DNA of 61,984 nucleotides from CAZDQL01 sp964507325 (GTDB lineage Bacteria > Planctomycetota > UBA1135 > GCA-002686595). The notes beneath the pieces are model-generated. The model did not search any database, was not told the DNA's origin, and was given only the letters and a program-made list of their open reading frames with translations. Below, piece after piece: positions 34,861 to 44,299 of this stretch (position 1 is the first letter of the stretch; each line of letters opens with the position of its first letter). The stretch spans positions 1 through 61,984 of the forward strand of contig CAZDQL010000032.1 of NCBI GenBank assembly GCA_964507325.1, given 5' to 3'. The translations under genes and the position numbers were made by a program.

Positions 34861-35628
34861 ATGGCGCAGCTGCAGGTCAAGACGGTCGAGGGGGTCACCC
34901 TCTCCCTCGACCTCGCGGGTCCGGGGACGCGCTTCGCCGCGGGGATCTTCGATGGAGCGCTGCTCACCGGGCTGATTCTCGGCGCCTACCTGATCCTGGA
35001 GAACCTCGGCGGGGTGGATCCCACCGGCGCGTCGGTCTTCCTGCAGGGTTTCCTCGCCCTGGGCGCCCTCTTGGTGGTGGTCCTCTACCACGTCCTCTAC
35101 CACTGGCGCTCCGAGGGGATCACGCCGGGCAAGCGCGTGATGGGGATCCGCGTCGTCGCCCTGGACGGTCGACCCGCCGGTCTGGCGGCGCTGATCCTGC
35201 GCGGCACCCTCTTCCTGGTGGACGTCCTGCTGGCCCTGCCCCTGCCGGTGGGGTTGGTGGTGATCGCCTTGAGCGCGAAGCGCCAGCGCCTGGGAGACCT
35301 GGTCGCCGGCACCCTGGTCATCCGCGATCCGCGGGCGCGCCGCGGGCCCCCCGAGCCGTGGTCGAAGGAGACCTGGCAAGACCTGCAGGTGCGCGTGCTC
35401 GACCTCGGTCCCGCCGCCGCCAGCCGCTTCGGGGTGCAGGACCTGACCTTCCTGCGCTCGGTGATCATGCGGCGCGGCATCGAGCCGATGATCCGGCGCC
35501 AGCTCCTGATCGACGTCGCCGCCCACTACCGCCAGCGCCTGGGGGTGGCGCGGGAGGAGGACCCGCGCGCGGTGATCAAGGAGCTGTACCTCTTCCTCAG
35601 GGAGAACCGCCAAGCGCTCGGCGTCTAG
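34861..35628 (+). CDS. RDD-family membrane protein
   Basis: Membrane protein of 255 residues. The RDD domain spans about residues 15-160: the first Arg-Asp pattern is in GTRFAAGIFDGALLTG, followed by the TPGKRVMGIRVV motif and the closing QRLGDLVAGTLVI. Three transmembrane segments are visible. The C-terminal ~95 residues are soluble. The ATG at 34861 matches the family's N-terminus; an upstream ATG in the same frame is less likely. It belongs to the MoxR/DUF58/SpoIIM neighbourhood; transport or scaffold functions have been proposed for RDD proteins but remain unproven here. Confidence 0.8.
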   Translation: MAQLQVKTVEGVTLSLDLAGPGTRFAAGIFDGALLTGLILGAYLILENLGGVDPTGASVFLQGFLALGALLVVVLYHVLYHWRSEGITPGKRVMGIRVVALDGRPAGLAALILRGTLFLVDVLLALPLPVGLVVIALSAKRQRLGDLVAGTLVIRDPRARRGPPEPWSKETWQDLQVRVLDLGPAAASRFGVQDLTFLRSVIMRRGIEPMIRRQLLIDVAAHYRQRLGVAREEDPRAVIKELYLFLRENRQALGV

Positions 35629-35635
35629 CGACGCC
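35620..35635. terminator. Hairpin with the RDD stop codon in its loop
   Basis: GGCGTC (35620-35625) and GACGCC (35630-35635) flank TAGC, placing the TAG stop in the loop of a perfect 6-bp stem. The opposing zinc-protease gene ends 11 nt further on. No T-tract. Confidence 0.4.
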
Positions 35636-35645
35636 GGGTCCCGCC

Positions 35646-36674
35646 CTACTCCTCCTTGGGCGGTCGGCGCAGGCGGCCGGGGAAGCGCTCCATGCGGCGG
35701 ATGTCCTCGTCGCTGAAGCCTCCTTGGCGCGGGGGGATCTCCTCCTCGATGCCGGCGCTCGGCCGCCGCGGGCCCTCTTCGGATGAGGGGCTCTCCGGGG
35801 GCGGCTCCTCGGGGGGCGGCTCCTCGGGGGGCGGCTCCTGCGGGGGGGGAGGGGCGCCGCCGCCCCGCGCTCGCTCCTCGGCGGCGCGGCGCAGGAGCTC
35901 CCCCAGGACGAAGGCGCCGGGGCCGGAGGCCTTCCCCGCGCCCTGCGTCCCCGGAAAGCCGAAGGGGGACGGAGCGTGCCGGACGCGCGTGGCCCACAGC
36001 TCCCGCGCCCCCGACCACCAGACGAAGAGTCCGATCAGCGGTATGGCGCAGTTCGGCGCTCCGCCCTGGGGCAGGAAGACCGAGAGGATCATCACGAAGG
36101 CCATCAGCCGGCTCACCCGCACCGCGATCTCGGTGGCCTCCAACCAGCTCCGCTTGCGCGCCAGGAAGGCGCGCAGGATGCGACCGCCGTCCATGGGGAA
36201 GGCGGGGAGCAGGTTGAAGAAGCCCAGCATGAGGTTCACCACGCAGAAGAGCCCCAGCACCCCCTGCACTCCCTCGAGCTGCCCGCCGATCGGATCGATC
36301 AGGTTGGCGGCGCCCGTGGTGATCAGGAGCAGGAGCGCCGACAACCCCGCCAGGGCCACGTTCAGGAGCGGCCCCGCCATGGCCACCAGCCCCTCGATGC
36401 GCGAGTCCTCGGGGATCTCGCTCATGCGGGCCATCCCTCCCAGGGGCCACAGGACGATGTCGATGACGCGGATGCCGAGGCGTCGGGCCACCAGGCTGTG
36501 GGCCAGCTCGTGCAGCAGCACCAGGGCGAAGAGCATCGCCAGGAAGGCGGCAGTCGTCAGCCCGCTGCCCTGCATGGCGGCCATCCCCACCAGGAGGACC
36601 GCCATGTAGACGAACAGGATGTGCATGCGCACCTCGATCCCGAACAGGCTTCCGATTCTGAAGGAGTCGTTCAC
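35646..36674 (-). CDS. Site-2-type zinc metalloprotease (M50 family)
   Basis: Intramembrane zinc protease of 342 residues. The HExxH motif is LLHELAHSLVARR (about 54-66) and the third ligand lies in LLPAFPMDGGRIL (about 157-169). Six hydrophobic segments occupy the first ~230 residues. The C-terminal third is cytoplasmic-looking and low in complexity, with repeats of PPPEE around residue 285. There is no PDZ domain and no CBS domain, unlike many relatives. Its substrate is unknown. It is divergent from the GT9 gene across 122 bp. Confidence 0.88.
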   Translation of the reverse strand: MNDSFRIGSLFGIEVRMHILFVYMAVLLVGMAAMQGSGLTTAAFLAMLFALVLLHELAHSLVARRLGIRVIDIVLWPLGGMARMSEIPEDSRIEGLVAMAGPLLNVALAGLSALLLLITTGAANLIDPIGGQLEGVQGVLGLFCVVNLMLGFFNLLPAFPMDGGRILRAFLARKRSWLEATEIAVRVSRLMAFVMILSVFLPQGGAPNCAIPLIGLFVWWSGARELWATRVRHAPSPFGFPGTQGAGKASGPGAFVLGELLRRAAEERARGGGAPPPPQEPPPEEPPPEEPPPESPSSEEGPRRPSAGIEEEIPPRQGGFSDEDIRRMERFPGRLRRPPKEE

Positions 36675-36796
36675 GGGGTCGGGTGCTCCGCCGGGGATGA
36701 TGCCAGGGCGGAGTCCATCGCACCACTAGAGGAAGGGCTCGGTTTCCGCCCCTTGGGGGTGGTCTGGATACGGCGTGTTGCCGATCTTCTCCCCCG

Positions 36797-37852
36797 ATGA
36801 CGACCCGCATTCTCGTGATCAAGACCGGCGCCCTGGGGGACGTCCTGCGCACCACCGCCATCTTGCCCGGGTTGGCGGAGCGCCACGCGCCGCTGGAGCT
36901 CACCTGGGTCACCGCCCACGGCGCCCGCCCCCTGGTGGAGCACCACCGCCTGGTGGACGTGACGCTGAGCGTCGACCCGGGGAACGCTGCGGAGGTCGCC
37001 TCGCTGGGGGAGCAGCTCGGCGGCACCCGCTGGGACCGCGTGCTCTCCTTCGACGACGAGGAGCCCCTCTGCGCCCTGGCGAGCTCCCTCGAGAGCGCTT
37101 CCCTCTCCGGGGCCTTCTTGCGCCCCGACGGCCAGCGCGCCTACACCGACGACGTGGCGCCCTGGTTCGACATGGGGCTGCTCTCGCGCTTCGGGAAGCA
37201 GGAGGCGGACCGGCTCAAGGTCGTCAACCAGAAGAGCCACCCGGCGATCTACGCCGCGATGCTCGGCATTCGAGCGGGCAAGCCGGAGCTGCCCCTGCCC
37301 GAGGCGGAGCGCGCCCGCGCGCGCGCCTTCGCCGACGAGCACGGCCTCGAGGAGCACCGGCCGCTGATCGGTCTGAATACCGGGGCCGGGGGGCGCTGGC
37401 GCACGAAGGAGCTGCCCGTGGAGCGCACCGTCGACCTGGCGCGCCGGATCGCCGCCAGCCTCGAGGGTCGCGCCGGCTTCCTGGTCCTGGGCGGACCCGA
37501 CGAGCGGGAGCGCAACGCTCGGCTGCTGGAGGGGCTCGCCGCCCTCGATCCCCAGCTCGCGGTCTTCGACGGGGGCAGCGACAACAACCTGCTCCAGTTC
37601 GCCGCCCTGATCGGGCTCGTCGATCTGCTCGTGGTCAGCGACTCGATGGCCCTGCACATGGGGATCGCCCTCGATCGGCGCCTGGTGTGCTTCTTCGCGC
37701 CCACCTCCGCGGCGGAGATCGAGCTCTACGGGTTGGGGGAGAAGGTCTGGAGCAGCGCCCCCGACTACTGCTCCTACCGCAAGGACGCCGACAACTCCTC
37801 GATCACCGCCGAGCTCCTGAGCGAGAAGGTGCTCGAGGTCCTGCGCCGCTGA
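36797..37852 (+). CDS. Glycosyltransferase family 9 (heptosyltransferase-like)
   Basis: Soluble GT-B glycosyltransferase of 351 residues, probably adding heptose or a related sugar to the LPS core. The N-terminus ILVIKTGALGDVLRTT is the classic GT9 motif containing the catalytic acidic residue. The donor-binding half includes GLNTGAGGRWRTKELP and VVSDSMALHMGIAL. The presence of hldE, which makes ADP-heptose, elsewhere in the window fits this. It converges on the ABC exporter genes. Confidence 0.82.
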   Translation: MTTRILVIKTGALGDVLRTTAILPGLAERHAPLELTWVTAHGARPLVEHHRLVDVTLSVDPGNAAEVASLGEQLGGTRWDRVLSFDDEEPLCALASSLESASLSGAFLRPDGQRAYTDDVAPWFDMGLLSRFGKQEADRLKVVNQKSHPAIYAAMLGIRAGKPELPLPEAERARARAFADEHGLEEHRPLIGLNTGAGGRWRTKELPVERTVDLARRIAASLEGRAGFLVLGGPDERERNARLLEGLAALDPQLAVFDGGSDNNLLQFAALIGLVDLLVVSDSMALHMGIALDRRLVCFFAPTSAAEIELYGLGEKVWSSAPDYCSYRKDADNSSITAELLSEKVLEVLRR

Positions 37853-37863
37853 GGGCAGCTCAG
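37849..37863. terminator. Hairpin over convergent stop codons (GT9 / ABC exporter)
   Basis: CTGAG (37849-37853) and CTCAG (37859-37863) form a perfect 5-bp stem with loop GGCAG. The TGA of the plus-strand gene and that of the minus-strand gene both lie inside the arms. No T-tract. Confidence 0.4.
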
Positions 37864-39698
37864 ACCGCCTCGGCGGGCCCCTCCCGCTCGGCGAACTGCA
37901 GCTCGTAGAAGCGCGCGTAGTAGCCCCCCGCCCGCAGGAGCTCGGCGTGCCGTCCCCGCTCGCGGATGCGACCCGCTTCGAGCACCAGGATCTCGTCCGC
38001 GTCGCGGATCGTCGACAGGCGGTGGGCGACCACCAGGGCGCTGCGGCCTGCCAGGAGCTTGCGGGTGGCCTCCTCGATGCGCTGCTCCGCCGCCGAGTCG
38101 ACCGAGGCGGTGGCCTCGTCGAGCACCACGATCCCCGGCCGCCCCGCCAGGGCGCGGGCGATCGCCAGGAGCTGGCGCTCCCCGGTGGAGAAGGTGGCAC
38201 CCCGCTCCGCCACCGCCGCTTCCAGCCCCCCCTCCAGCCGGGTCAGCAGGCGGTCCGCCGAGCTGGTGGCGAGGGCGTCCTCCAGGGCGGCGTCCCCCAC
38301 CTGGGCGCGCTCCATCACCAGGTTCTCGCGCACCGAGCCGGCGAAGAGGAAGTCCTCCTGTAGCACCAGGCCGAATTGGCGCCTGAGCTCCCCCAGCTGG
38401 AGCTCGGCGATGTCGACACCGTCGATCGTGATGCGCCCCGACCAGGGCTCGTGGAAGCGCAGGAGCAGGTTCACCAGGGTGGACTTGCCGGCCCCCGTGG
38501 AGCCGACGATCGCCACCGTCCTGCCGGGTGGGATCTCGAAGTCGACCTCCGAGATGACCGGCAGCTCCGGCAGGTAGCCGAAAGTGACGCCCTCGAAGCG
38601 CACGTGCCCCGGTCGTTCCACGCCTCCCGGGAGGCGCGTCGGCTGAGGGGGGCTCACGATCTCCGGGTGCGTGTCGAGCACGTGGAAGATGCGCTCCGCC
38701 GAGGCGAAGGCGGACTGCAGGATGTTGTAGCGCTCGCCCAGCTCGCGCACCGGCCGCACCAGCATCCCGAGCAGCAGCCAGAACTGGACGAACTCCCCGA
38801 AGCTGAGCTGGCCGCGGGTGATCTGCAACACGCCCACCCAGAGCGCCGCCCCCTGGATCAGGTAGACGGAGAAGCTCATCAGGGGGTGGAAGAGGGCGAA
38901 GAGGAAGATCGTGTGCCGGTTGGCGACGAAGTAGTTCTGCAGGTTGTCCGCGAAGCGCCGCGAGGCGCGCTCCTCGCCGCGGAAGACCTGCACCACGCGG
39001 ATCCCCGACAGGATCTCCTGCAGGTAGCCGTTCAGGCGCGCCAGCCGCGCGCGCACGATGCGGTGCGCCCGCCGCGCGCCGCCCCGGAAGGCGATCGAGA
39101 TCCCGATCAGGATGGGGGTCATCACCGTGACCACCGCCGCCAGCTGCCAGTTGACCAGGAAGAGCACCACCAGGATCAGCGCCACCTTGGCCAGATCGAA
39201 GGCCAGGGCCACCACGCCGGAGGTGAACATCTCGTTCAGGTTCTCGACGTCGGTCGTGACCCGGGTCACCAGGGCACCGGTGGGCTGGGCGTCGAAGAAG
39301 GACAGGTCCAGGTGCTGCATGTGCCGGAAGAGGGCGCTGCGCAGGTCGTGCACCACCGCCTGTCCGGTGAGCGTCAAGGTGGCCACCTCGAGGTAGCGCA
39401 GCCCCACCATCCCCGCCAGGAGCACCAGGTAGGCGCCGAGCCAGAAGGCCAGGGCGCTCAGGAAGGGGCTGACGTCGGCCCCCCCGCCGGCGCGCGCCGC
39501 GTCGGTGATCGGGCCGTCGACGGCGGAGCGCCAGACCCAGGTGCCGCAGAGCTCCAGGGCGAAGAGGGCCACCAGCACGCCGAAGCAGCGCAGGAAGAGG
39601 CCCCGGTGCGGCTTGGCGAAGCCCAGGAGGCGCCCGAAGAGGGAGTGGTCCCACGCCTTGGTGGCGATCACCTCGGACTCGTCCCAGGGCTCGCTCAC
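37860..39698 (-). CDS. ABC exporter half-transporter, catalytic-Glu subunit of a heterodimer
   Basis: Exporter of 612 residues with a six-helix transmembrane domain (about 25-350) followed by an ATPase domain. Walker A is GSTGAGKST, the Q-loop QEDFLF, Walker B VVLDEATASVD with the catalytic Glu, and the switch AHRLST. The signature is FSTGERQ, not LSGGQ. GTG start at 39698 overlaps the stop of the upstream exporter gene by 4 nt. The asymmetry with its partner fits a heterodimer of the BmrCD/TM287-288 type. LPS or lipid export is suggested only by the neighbouring GT9 gene. Confidence 0.88.
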   Translation of the reverse strand: MSEPWDESEVIATKAWDHSLFGRLLGFAKPHRGLFLRCFGVLVALFALELCGTWVWRSAVDGPITDAARAGGGADVSPFLSALAFWLGAYLVLLAGMVGLRYLEVATLTLTGQAVVHDLRSALFRHMQHLDLSFFDAQPTGALVTRVTTDVENLNEMFTSGVVALAFDLAKVALILVVLFLVNWQLAAVVTVMTPILIGISIAFRGGARRAHRIVRARLARLNGYLQEILSGIRVVQVFRGEERASRRFADNLQNYFVANRHTIFLFALFHPLMSFSVYLIQGAALWVGVLQITRGQLSFGEFVQFWLLLGMLVRPVRELGERYNILQSAFASAERIFHVLDTHPEIVSPPQPTRLPGGVERPGHVRFEGVTFGYLPELPVISEVDFEIPPGRTVAIVGSTGAGKSTLVNLLLRFHEPWSGRITIDGVDIAELQLGELRRQFGLVLQEDFLFAGSVRENLVMERAQVGDAALEDALATSSADRLLTRLEGGLEAAVAERGATFSTGERQLLAIARALAGRPGIVVLDEATASVDSAAEQRIEEATRKLLAGRSALVVAHRLSTIRDADEILVLEAGRIRERGRHAELLRAGGYYARFYELQFAEREGPAEAV

Positions 39699-41455
39699 AG
39701 CTCCGCCTCCAGGCTGGCCGCGCGTTGCTGCTGGTCCCAGGTGCGGCGGTACCACCCGTCCCCTTCCAGGAGCTCCTCGTGGGTGCCGAGCGCCTCCACG
39801 CCGCCGTCCGCGTCCAGGACCAGGATGCGGTCGGCGCCCGCCACCGTCGTCAAGCGGTGGGCCGCGACCACCACGGTGCAGCCGCTGCCCACTTCGCGCA
39901 GGGAGTCGGTGAGCTCCTTCTCGGTCTCGGTGTCGACCGCCGAGAGGCAGTCGTCCAGGAGCAGCACCCGCGGTTCGCGCGCCAGGGCGCGGGCGATGCA
40001 GGTGCGCTGGCGCTGTCCCCCGGAGAGGGTGACGCCGCGCTCGCCGATCAGGGTGTCGACTCCGTCGGGGAAGCGCGCCACCTCGCTGGTCATCGCCGCG
40101 CGCTCGAGCAGCTCCGCCAGGCGCGCGTCGCTGAGCTCCTCCTCGGTGCCGAACCCCACGTTGTCGCGGTAGGGCTCCGAGAAGAGGAAGGAGTCCTGGG
40201 GGACGTAGCCCAACGCGCCGCGCAGGGTCTCCAGGGAGAGCTCCTGGATCGGCACCCCGTCGAGACGCAGCACTCCCTGCTTGACGTCGTAGAGCCGGCC
40301 GAGCAGGGAGAGCAGCGTCGTCTTGCCGCACCCGGTGGGTCCCACCACCCCCAGGGTGCTGCCCGCCGGCACGTGCACCGTGACGTCGGAGAGCGCCGGA
40401 CGCTGGGCCCCCCCGTAGGTGAAACCGACCTCCTCGAAGGTGAGCTCGCCACGGACCGTCTCCAGGGGGACGGGCTCCTCGGGATCCCGGATCGGCGAGC
40501 GCCGCTCCAGCAGGCTCTGCACTCGCCGCGCACTGGCCACGGCGCGCGGGTACATCCCCGCGATCCAGCCCAGGGCGATCATCGGCCAGAAGATCTTCAG
40601 GGTCAGGTCGACGAACTTGAAGAGGTCGCCGAGGGGGAAGCTCTGCGGTGCGCGGATCGCCGCCAGCCCACCCAGGGCCAGGATCACCACGAAGGTCAGC
40701 TCGAAGGAGCCGTGGATCGCCGCGTTGGTCGAGCCGCGGGCGCGTCCCAAGAGGACCTGGTTCGCGCGGTTGCGCTCGCTGGTGGCCTGAAAGCGCGCCG
40801 CCTGCTGCTCCTCCCGGTCGTAGCCCTTGACCACCCGGATGCCGCCGAAATTCTCCTGGGCGCAGTGGTTGATGTCCGCCAGGCTCTCCTGGACCGCCAT
40901 CGAGTGGCGGTGCAGGCGCGGCGAGAGGAGCTTCATCGCCACCCCCATGGCGGCGATCGGCAGCACCATCGTGATGGCCAGGGGGGCGTTGAGGGTGAAC
41001 AGGATCGCCAGGCTGATCGGCACGATCACCAGCGCTCCGGCGGTGTACATCAGCCCGGGCCCCAGGAACATGCGCAGGTTCTCCACGTCGCTGGTCAAGC
41101 GACTGACCACGTCCCCCGAACGGCTGTGGTCGTGGAAGGAGAAGTCGAGGTGCGTCAGCTGGTCGAAGAGCTCCTGCTTCAGGTCGACCTCCACCCTGCG
41201 CGAGGCGACCACGATCCACCAGCGCTGGAAGAAGCGCATCACGGCGTGCGCCGCCGCGGCCAGGAGCAGGAGCACGAGGACGCGCGGCAGCCAGCTCGCC
41301 TCGGAAGCTTCCCGCGCCCGGTTGAGGGCGTTCCCGATCAGGATCGTGATCCCCACGTCCGCGAGCTGGCCGAGCGCCAGGGCCACCGAACCGGCCACGA
41401 GGCGCCCCCGGTAGCGCCCGAAGTAGCGCCGAAAATAGTGCCAGAGGAGAGTCAC
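39695..41455 (-). CDS. ABC exporter half-transporter, degenerate-site subunit of a heterodimer
   Basis: Exporter of 586 residues: six transmembrane helices (about 18-310) and an ATPase domain. Walker A GPTGCGKTT, signature LSGGQRQR and switch AHRLTT are canonical, but Walker B reads LLLDDCLSAVD, with Asp replacing the catalytic Glu. Together with the partner's altered signature this makes one of the two composite ATP sites degenerate, as in heterodimeric exporters. It is the first gene of the pair. Relatives of this type export lipids or drugs; the substrate cannot be told from sequence. Confidence 0.88.
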   Translation of the reverse strand: MTLLWHYFRRYFGRYRGRLVAGSVALALGQLADVGITILIGNALNRAREASEASWLPRVLVLLLLAAAAHAVMRFFQRWWIVVASRRVEVDLKQELFDQLTHLDFSFHDHSRSGDVVSRLTSDVENLRMFLGPGLMYTAGALVIVPISLAILFTLNAPLAITMVLPIAAMGVAMKLLSPRLHRHSMAVQESLADINHCAQENFGGIRVVKGYDREEQQAARFQATSERNRANQVLLGRARGSTNAAIHGSFELTFVVILALGGLAAIRAPQSFPLGDLFKFVDLTLKIFWPMIALGWIAGMYPRAVASARRVQSLLERRSPIRDPEEPVPLETVRGELTFEEVGFTYGGAQRPALSDVTVHVPAGSTLGVVGPTGCGKTTLLSLLGRLYDVKQGVLRLDGVPIQELSLETLRGALGYVPQDSFLFSEPYRDNVGFGTEEELSDARLAELLERAAMTSEVARFPDGVDTLIGERGVTLSGGQRQRTCIARALAREPRVLLLDDCLSAVDTETEKELTDSLREVGSGCTVVVAAHRLTTVAGADRILVLDADGGVEALGTHEELLEGDGWYRRTWDQQQRAASLEAEL

Positions 41456-41504
41456 GAGCGACGCATGGTAACGTCGCCCGCGGCCGCAGGCTTGCGTGAT
41501 GGGA

Positions 41505-43616
41505 TCATGATCCCTGCCAGCGGAGACGCAGCGCCTCGATCCTCTTCAAGAGCTCGTCGAGCGCCGCATCCAAGGCCTCTTCGTCCCCCAGCTCGGCCGC
41601 TGCCCGCAGACGGGGGAAGGAAACCCTCCCGTAGCCGTTCTCCGGATCCGGCGACCAGAGCTCGTTCCTGAGCCACTCCCGTCCCTCGAGCCCCTCGAGC
41701 TCCTCCGGCCTCAGGAGGCTCGCGTAGAAGGGGGGTTGGGGCTCCCCATCCCAGACCTTCTCGAGCGCGGGTCGGTTCGCCTCGAGCCGCAGGGAGTCGA
41801 GGAAGGAGGGCCAGGTCCCGAAGACCCCGAGATCGCTCTCTCCGGCGAACTCCTCCCGCCGGCGCCACTCGGTCCAGGTCAGCGAAACCGCCCGCGCCAG
41901 GGTCTCGAAGGCCGTGGCGAGGCGGCGGGAGCGCTCCTCACCGAGCCAGGAGGCGGCCTCTTCGGCGTGGCGCGCCATCTCCCCCGCGGCCCAGGCGTCG
42001 TCGAAGGCCAGGGGGCCCAGCTCGGCGAGCTCCGCCAGGAGCACCGCCGCCAGGTGCCCCGCGGTCTCGTGCCCCTGCCAGGTCGGATCGAGGTGCCGAT
42101 CCATCACCGGGAAGTCGTCGAAGGCGGTGTGGTAGTAGCCCCCGCTGCCGCCCGAGAAGGCCAGGTCCAGGACCGGCAGGCCGAGGTGGTGCAGGAAGAC
42201 GGTGAAGTCGGAGCCCGCCCCCGGCAGACGGAAGCGCGGTTGCCCCTCCGCACTCTCGAGCCAGGGGTCGAGGAGGGTGCGGCCCATCAGCGGCGCCGCC
42301 TCTCCCGCGGCCGCCGGCTGCGGGACGCGCTCCAGGGCGCGCGCCAGCAGCGTCTCGAGGCCGGGGGTTCCGGAGGCGCGCAAGTCGAGCCCGCTGACCA
42401 CCGCGTCCAGGTTGACGTAGGCGAGCAGGTGCTGGGAGAGCTCGGCGGCGTGGGCCTCGGCCCACTCGGTGCTCCCGATCAGCCCCGTCTCCTCGGCGTC
42501 CCAGAAGGCCACCGCGATCCCGAAGGGGGGCCGCCACCCGCCCCGCGCGCGGGCGCCGAGGTGCTGGGCGGCGCGCAGCAGGCTCACCGTGCCACTCCCC
42601 GCGTCGTGGGCGCCGCGCACCCAGGCGTCGCGGTGGTTGCCCGCCAGGACGAACGCCTGGCGCTGGCCGTCGAGACGCCCGATCAGGTTGCGGATCGGAC
42701 GCAGCTCGCGGGGCGCGTCGATCACCAGGCGCGCGACCGCGGGTCCGGGGCCCAGGCGCACGCTCTGGGCGCGACCGTCGGGGCCGCGCACGCGCCGCGT
42801 GGCGAGCCGATCGATCAAGGCCTGCGCCTCGTCGGCGCCGATCGGCATCACCAGGATGCGCGGCAGCCTGCTGGCGAGCTCTTCCCCCTCCAGGCGCTCC
42901 TTCCCCGGGGGGAGCGCGGCCCCCGGCGCGGGGGATGCAAACCCCGGGGTGCTGGGGTCGCCCCCGCCGCCGGTCAGCGGTCGGATCGATCCCCGCTGCG
43001 CCTCCCAGGCCGGCTTCCAGGGACCGCGCGGCCAGAGGGTTCCCCGCGGCGCGCCGTCCCGTTCGGCCGGGGTGTAGAGGAGCACCGCCACGCACCCCGC
43101 CTCCTCGGCGTTGCGCACCTTGTCCCCCCGGTAGCCACTGCCGTAGCGGCAGAGGGCCACCTTCCCCGCCGGATCGATGCGGGCCGCGCGCAGGCGCTCG
43201 AAGTCCTCGGGCAGCCCCCATCCGGCGTCAATCACCTCGCCGCGCGCTTCGCCGCTGGCGGTCCACGAGTTGAACGGGGGGAGATCCCCCGGCGGCACGG
43301 CGTCGGGGTCGAAGCGCTCGAAGCGCTCCCGGAACGGCTCGACGCGTGCGGCGTCCTCGAAGAGGGCCAGCTCGAGTCGTCTCGGCAGGCTGAGCAGGAC
43401 TTCGCGCTCGTCCACCTCGACGCGCCACCCCGCCTCCTCCAGCACGCGCTGGACGAACTCGGCCGCGCGCAGGGAGCCGCTCGTCCCCGCCAGGCGTGGC
43501 GTGGCGCAGAGCTCGAGGGAGAGGGCGCGCGCGGGGGGATCGTCCTGGCGCGCGGCGAGGGGAGCGGCGAGCAGGAGGAAGGGAACGAGCCGATGGGTGG
43601 GGGCGGTGCGGGTCAT
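41505..43616 (-). CDS. Secreted M28 zinc peptidase, glutamate carboxypeptidase II-like
   Basis: Exported peptidase of 703 residues with a signal peptide (VPFLLLAAPLAARQ, about 11-24). The order is a PA-type domain (about 110-330), the M28 catalytic domain (about 340-560) and a C-terminal helical dimerisation domain, as in human PSMA. Zinc ligands are visible: His in AGNHRDAW, Asp in HDAGSGT, the EE pair in DAEETGLIGS, Asp in YVNLD and His in YYHTAFDDF. It probably trims peptides outside the cytoplasm. Its ATG overlaps the stop of the next gene upstream by 4 nt. Confidence 0.9.
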   Translation of the reverse strand: MTRTAPTHRLVPFLLLAAPLAARQDDPPARALSLELCATPRLAGTSGSLRAAEFVQRVLEEAGWRVEVDEREVLLSLPRRLELALFEDAARVEPFRERFERFDPDAVPPGDLPPFNSWTASGEARGEVIDAGWGLPEDFERLRAARIDPAGKVALCRYGSGYRGDKVRNAEEAGCVAVLLYTPAERDGAPRGTLWPRGPWKPAWEAQRGSIRPLTGGGGDPSTPGFASPAPGAALPPGKERLEGEELASRLPRILVMPIGADEAQALIDRLATRRVRGPDGRAQSVRLGPGPAVARLVIDAPRELRPIRNLIGRLDGQRQAFVLAGNHRDAWVRGAHDAGSGTVSLLRAAQHLGARARGGWRPPFGIAVAFWDAEETGLIGSTEWAEAHAAELSQHLLAYVNLDAVVSGLDLRASGTPGLETLLARALERVPQPAAAGEAAPLMGRTLLDPWLESAEGQPRFRLPGAGSDFTVFLHHLGLPVLDLAFSGGSGGYYHTAFDDFPVMDRHLDPTWQGHETAGHLAAVLLAELAELGPLAFDDAWAAGEMARHAEEAASWLGEERSRRLATAFETLARAVSLTWTEWRRREEFAGESDLGVFGTWPSFLDSLRLEANRPALEKVWDGEPQPPFYASLLRPEELEGLEGREWLRNELWSPDPENGYGRVSFPRLRAAAELGDEEALDAALDELLKRIEALRLRWQGS

Positions 43617-44203
43617 CGCGGGGGCCGGTCGGGTGCGGAGGCTCGCATCCTACGCCACTCCAGCACCCAACCGAGAACCGCTACCGCGAAGAGGGCGGTC
43701 GGCAAGCTGGCGAGCAGCGGCTTCAGCCGCTCCATCGGCAGCGGCTCGGCGCTGCGCGCGGTCTCGTACACCAGCTGGCCCGCGTCGGCGAGCCAGTCCG
43801 CCATGGCGGCGATGGCGTAGGCGATCCAGACCCACCCCGCCCAGCGCCAGCGCAGCCAGAGGCCCGCGCTCGCCAGGGCCATCACCGCGATCGCCCCGCC
43901 GACGATCCACTCCCGGTCCGCCCACATCGCCGGCACCAGGAGACAAGCTCCCACCATCACCAGCTTGGAGAGGGGGCCGAGGCTTCCCCCCGGATCCCGG
44001 GTGCGGCGGGCGATCGGGGCGAACTGACGCCAGCGCACCGCCAGGAAGAAGTCCGCCGCGCAGAGCGCAGCGGGGGTCCAGACCTCCTGCCAGCCGTGGA
44101 TCCAGCCGGTCCAGAGCGCCACGGCGACCAGGGGCAGGAAGAGCAGGCGCGCGGCGTACTCCATGAGTCCGAGGCCATCGGGACGGGAGAAGGGGTGCCG
44201 CAT
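43613..44203 (-). CDS. Membrane protein of unknown function
   Basis: Protein of 196 residues with four to six hydrophobic segments (about 19-37, 80-95, 100-117, 121-143, 168-184). I recognise no family. It sits directly upstream of the M28 peptidase gene with a 4-nt overlap, so the two are probably co-expressed. Upstream, at about 44255-44268, the minus strand reads GAATAGAATTGG; TAGAAT is a fair -10 element, but no matching -35 was found. Confidence 0.6.
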   Translation of the reverse strand: MRHPFSRPDGLGLMEYAARLLFLPLVAVALWTGWIHGWQEVWTPAALCAADFFLAVRWRQFAPIARRTRDPGGSLGPLSKLVMVGACLLVPAMWADREWIVGGAIAVMALASAGLWLRWRWAGWVWIAYAIAAMADWLADAGQLVYETARSAEPLPMERLKPLLASLPTALFAVAVLGWVLEWRRMRASAPDRPPR

Positions 44204-44299
44204 CGGAGGGGGGAGCGTGGAAAGCGCCGTGGGGCGGGCCTACGGGGCCGCACCAATTCTATTCTCGCCGTACCCCCGCACCGCTACCCTGCCTGCGCC

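Noticed and set aside
35783..35850. Short direct repeats in the zinc protease gene as a possible CRISPR or minisatellite
   Set aside because: They encode an in-frame PPPEE tract with no spacers; a low-complexity protein tail explains them.
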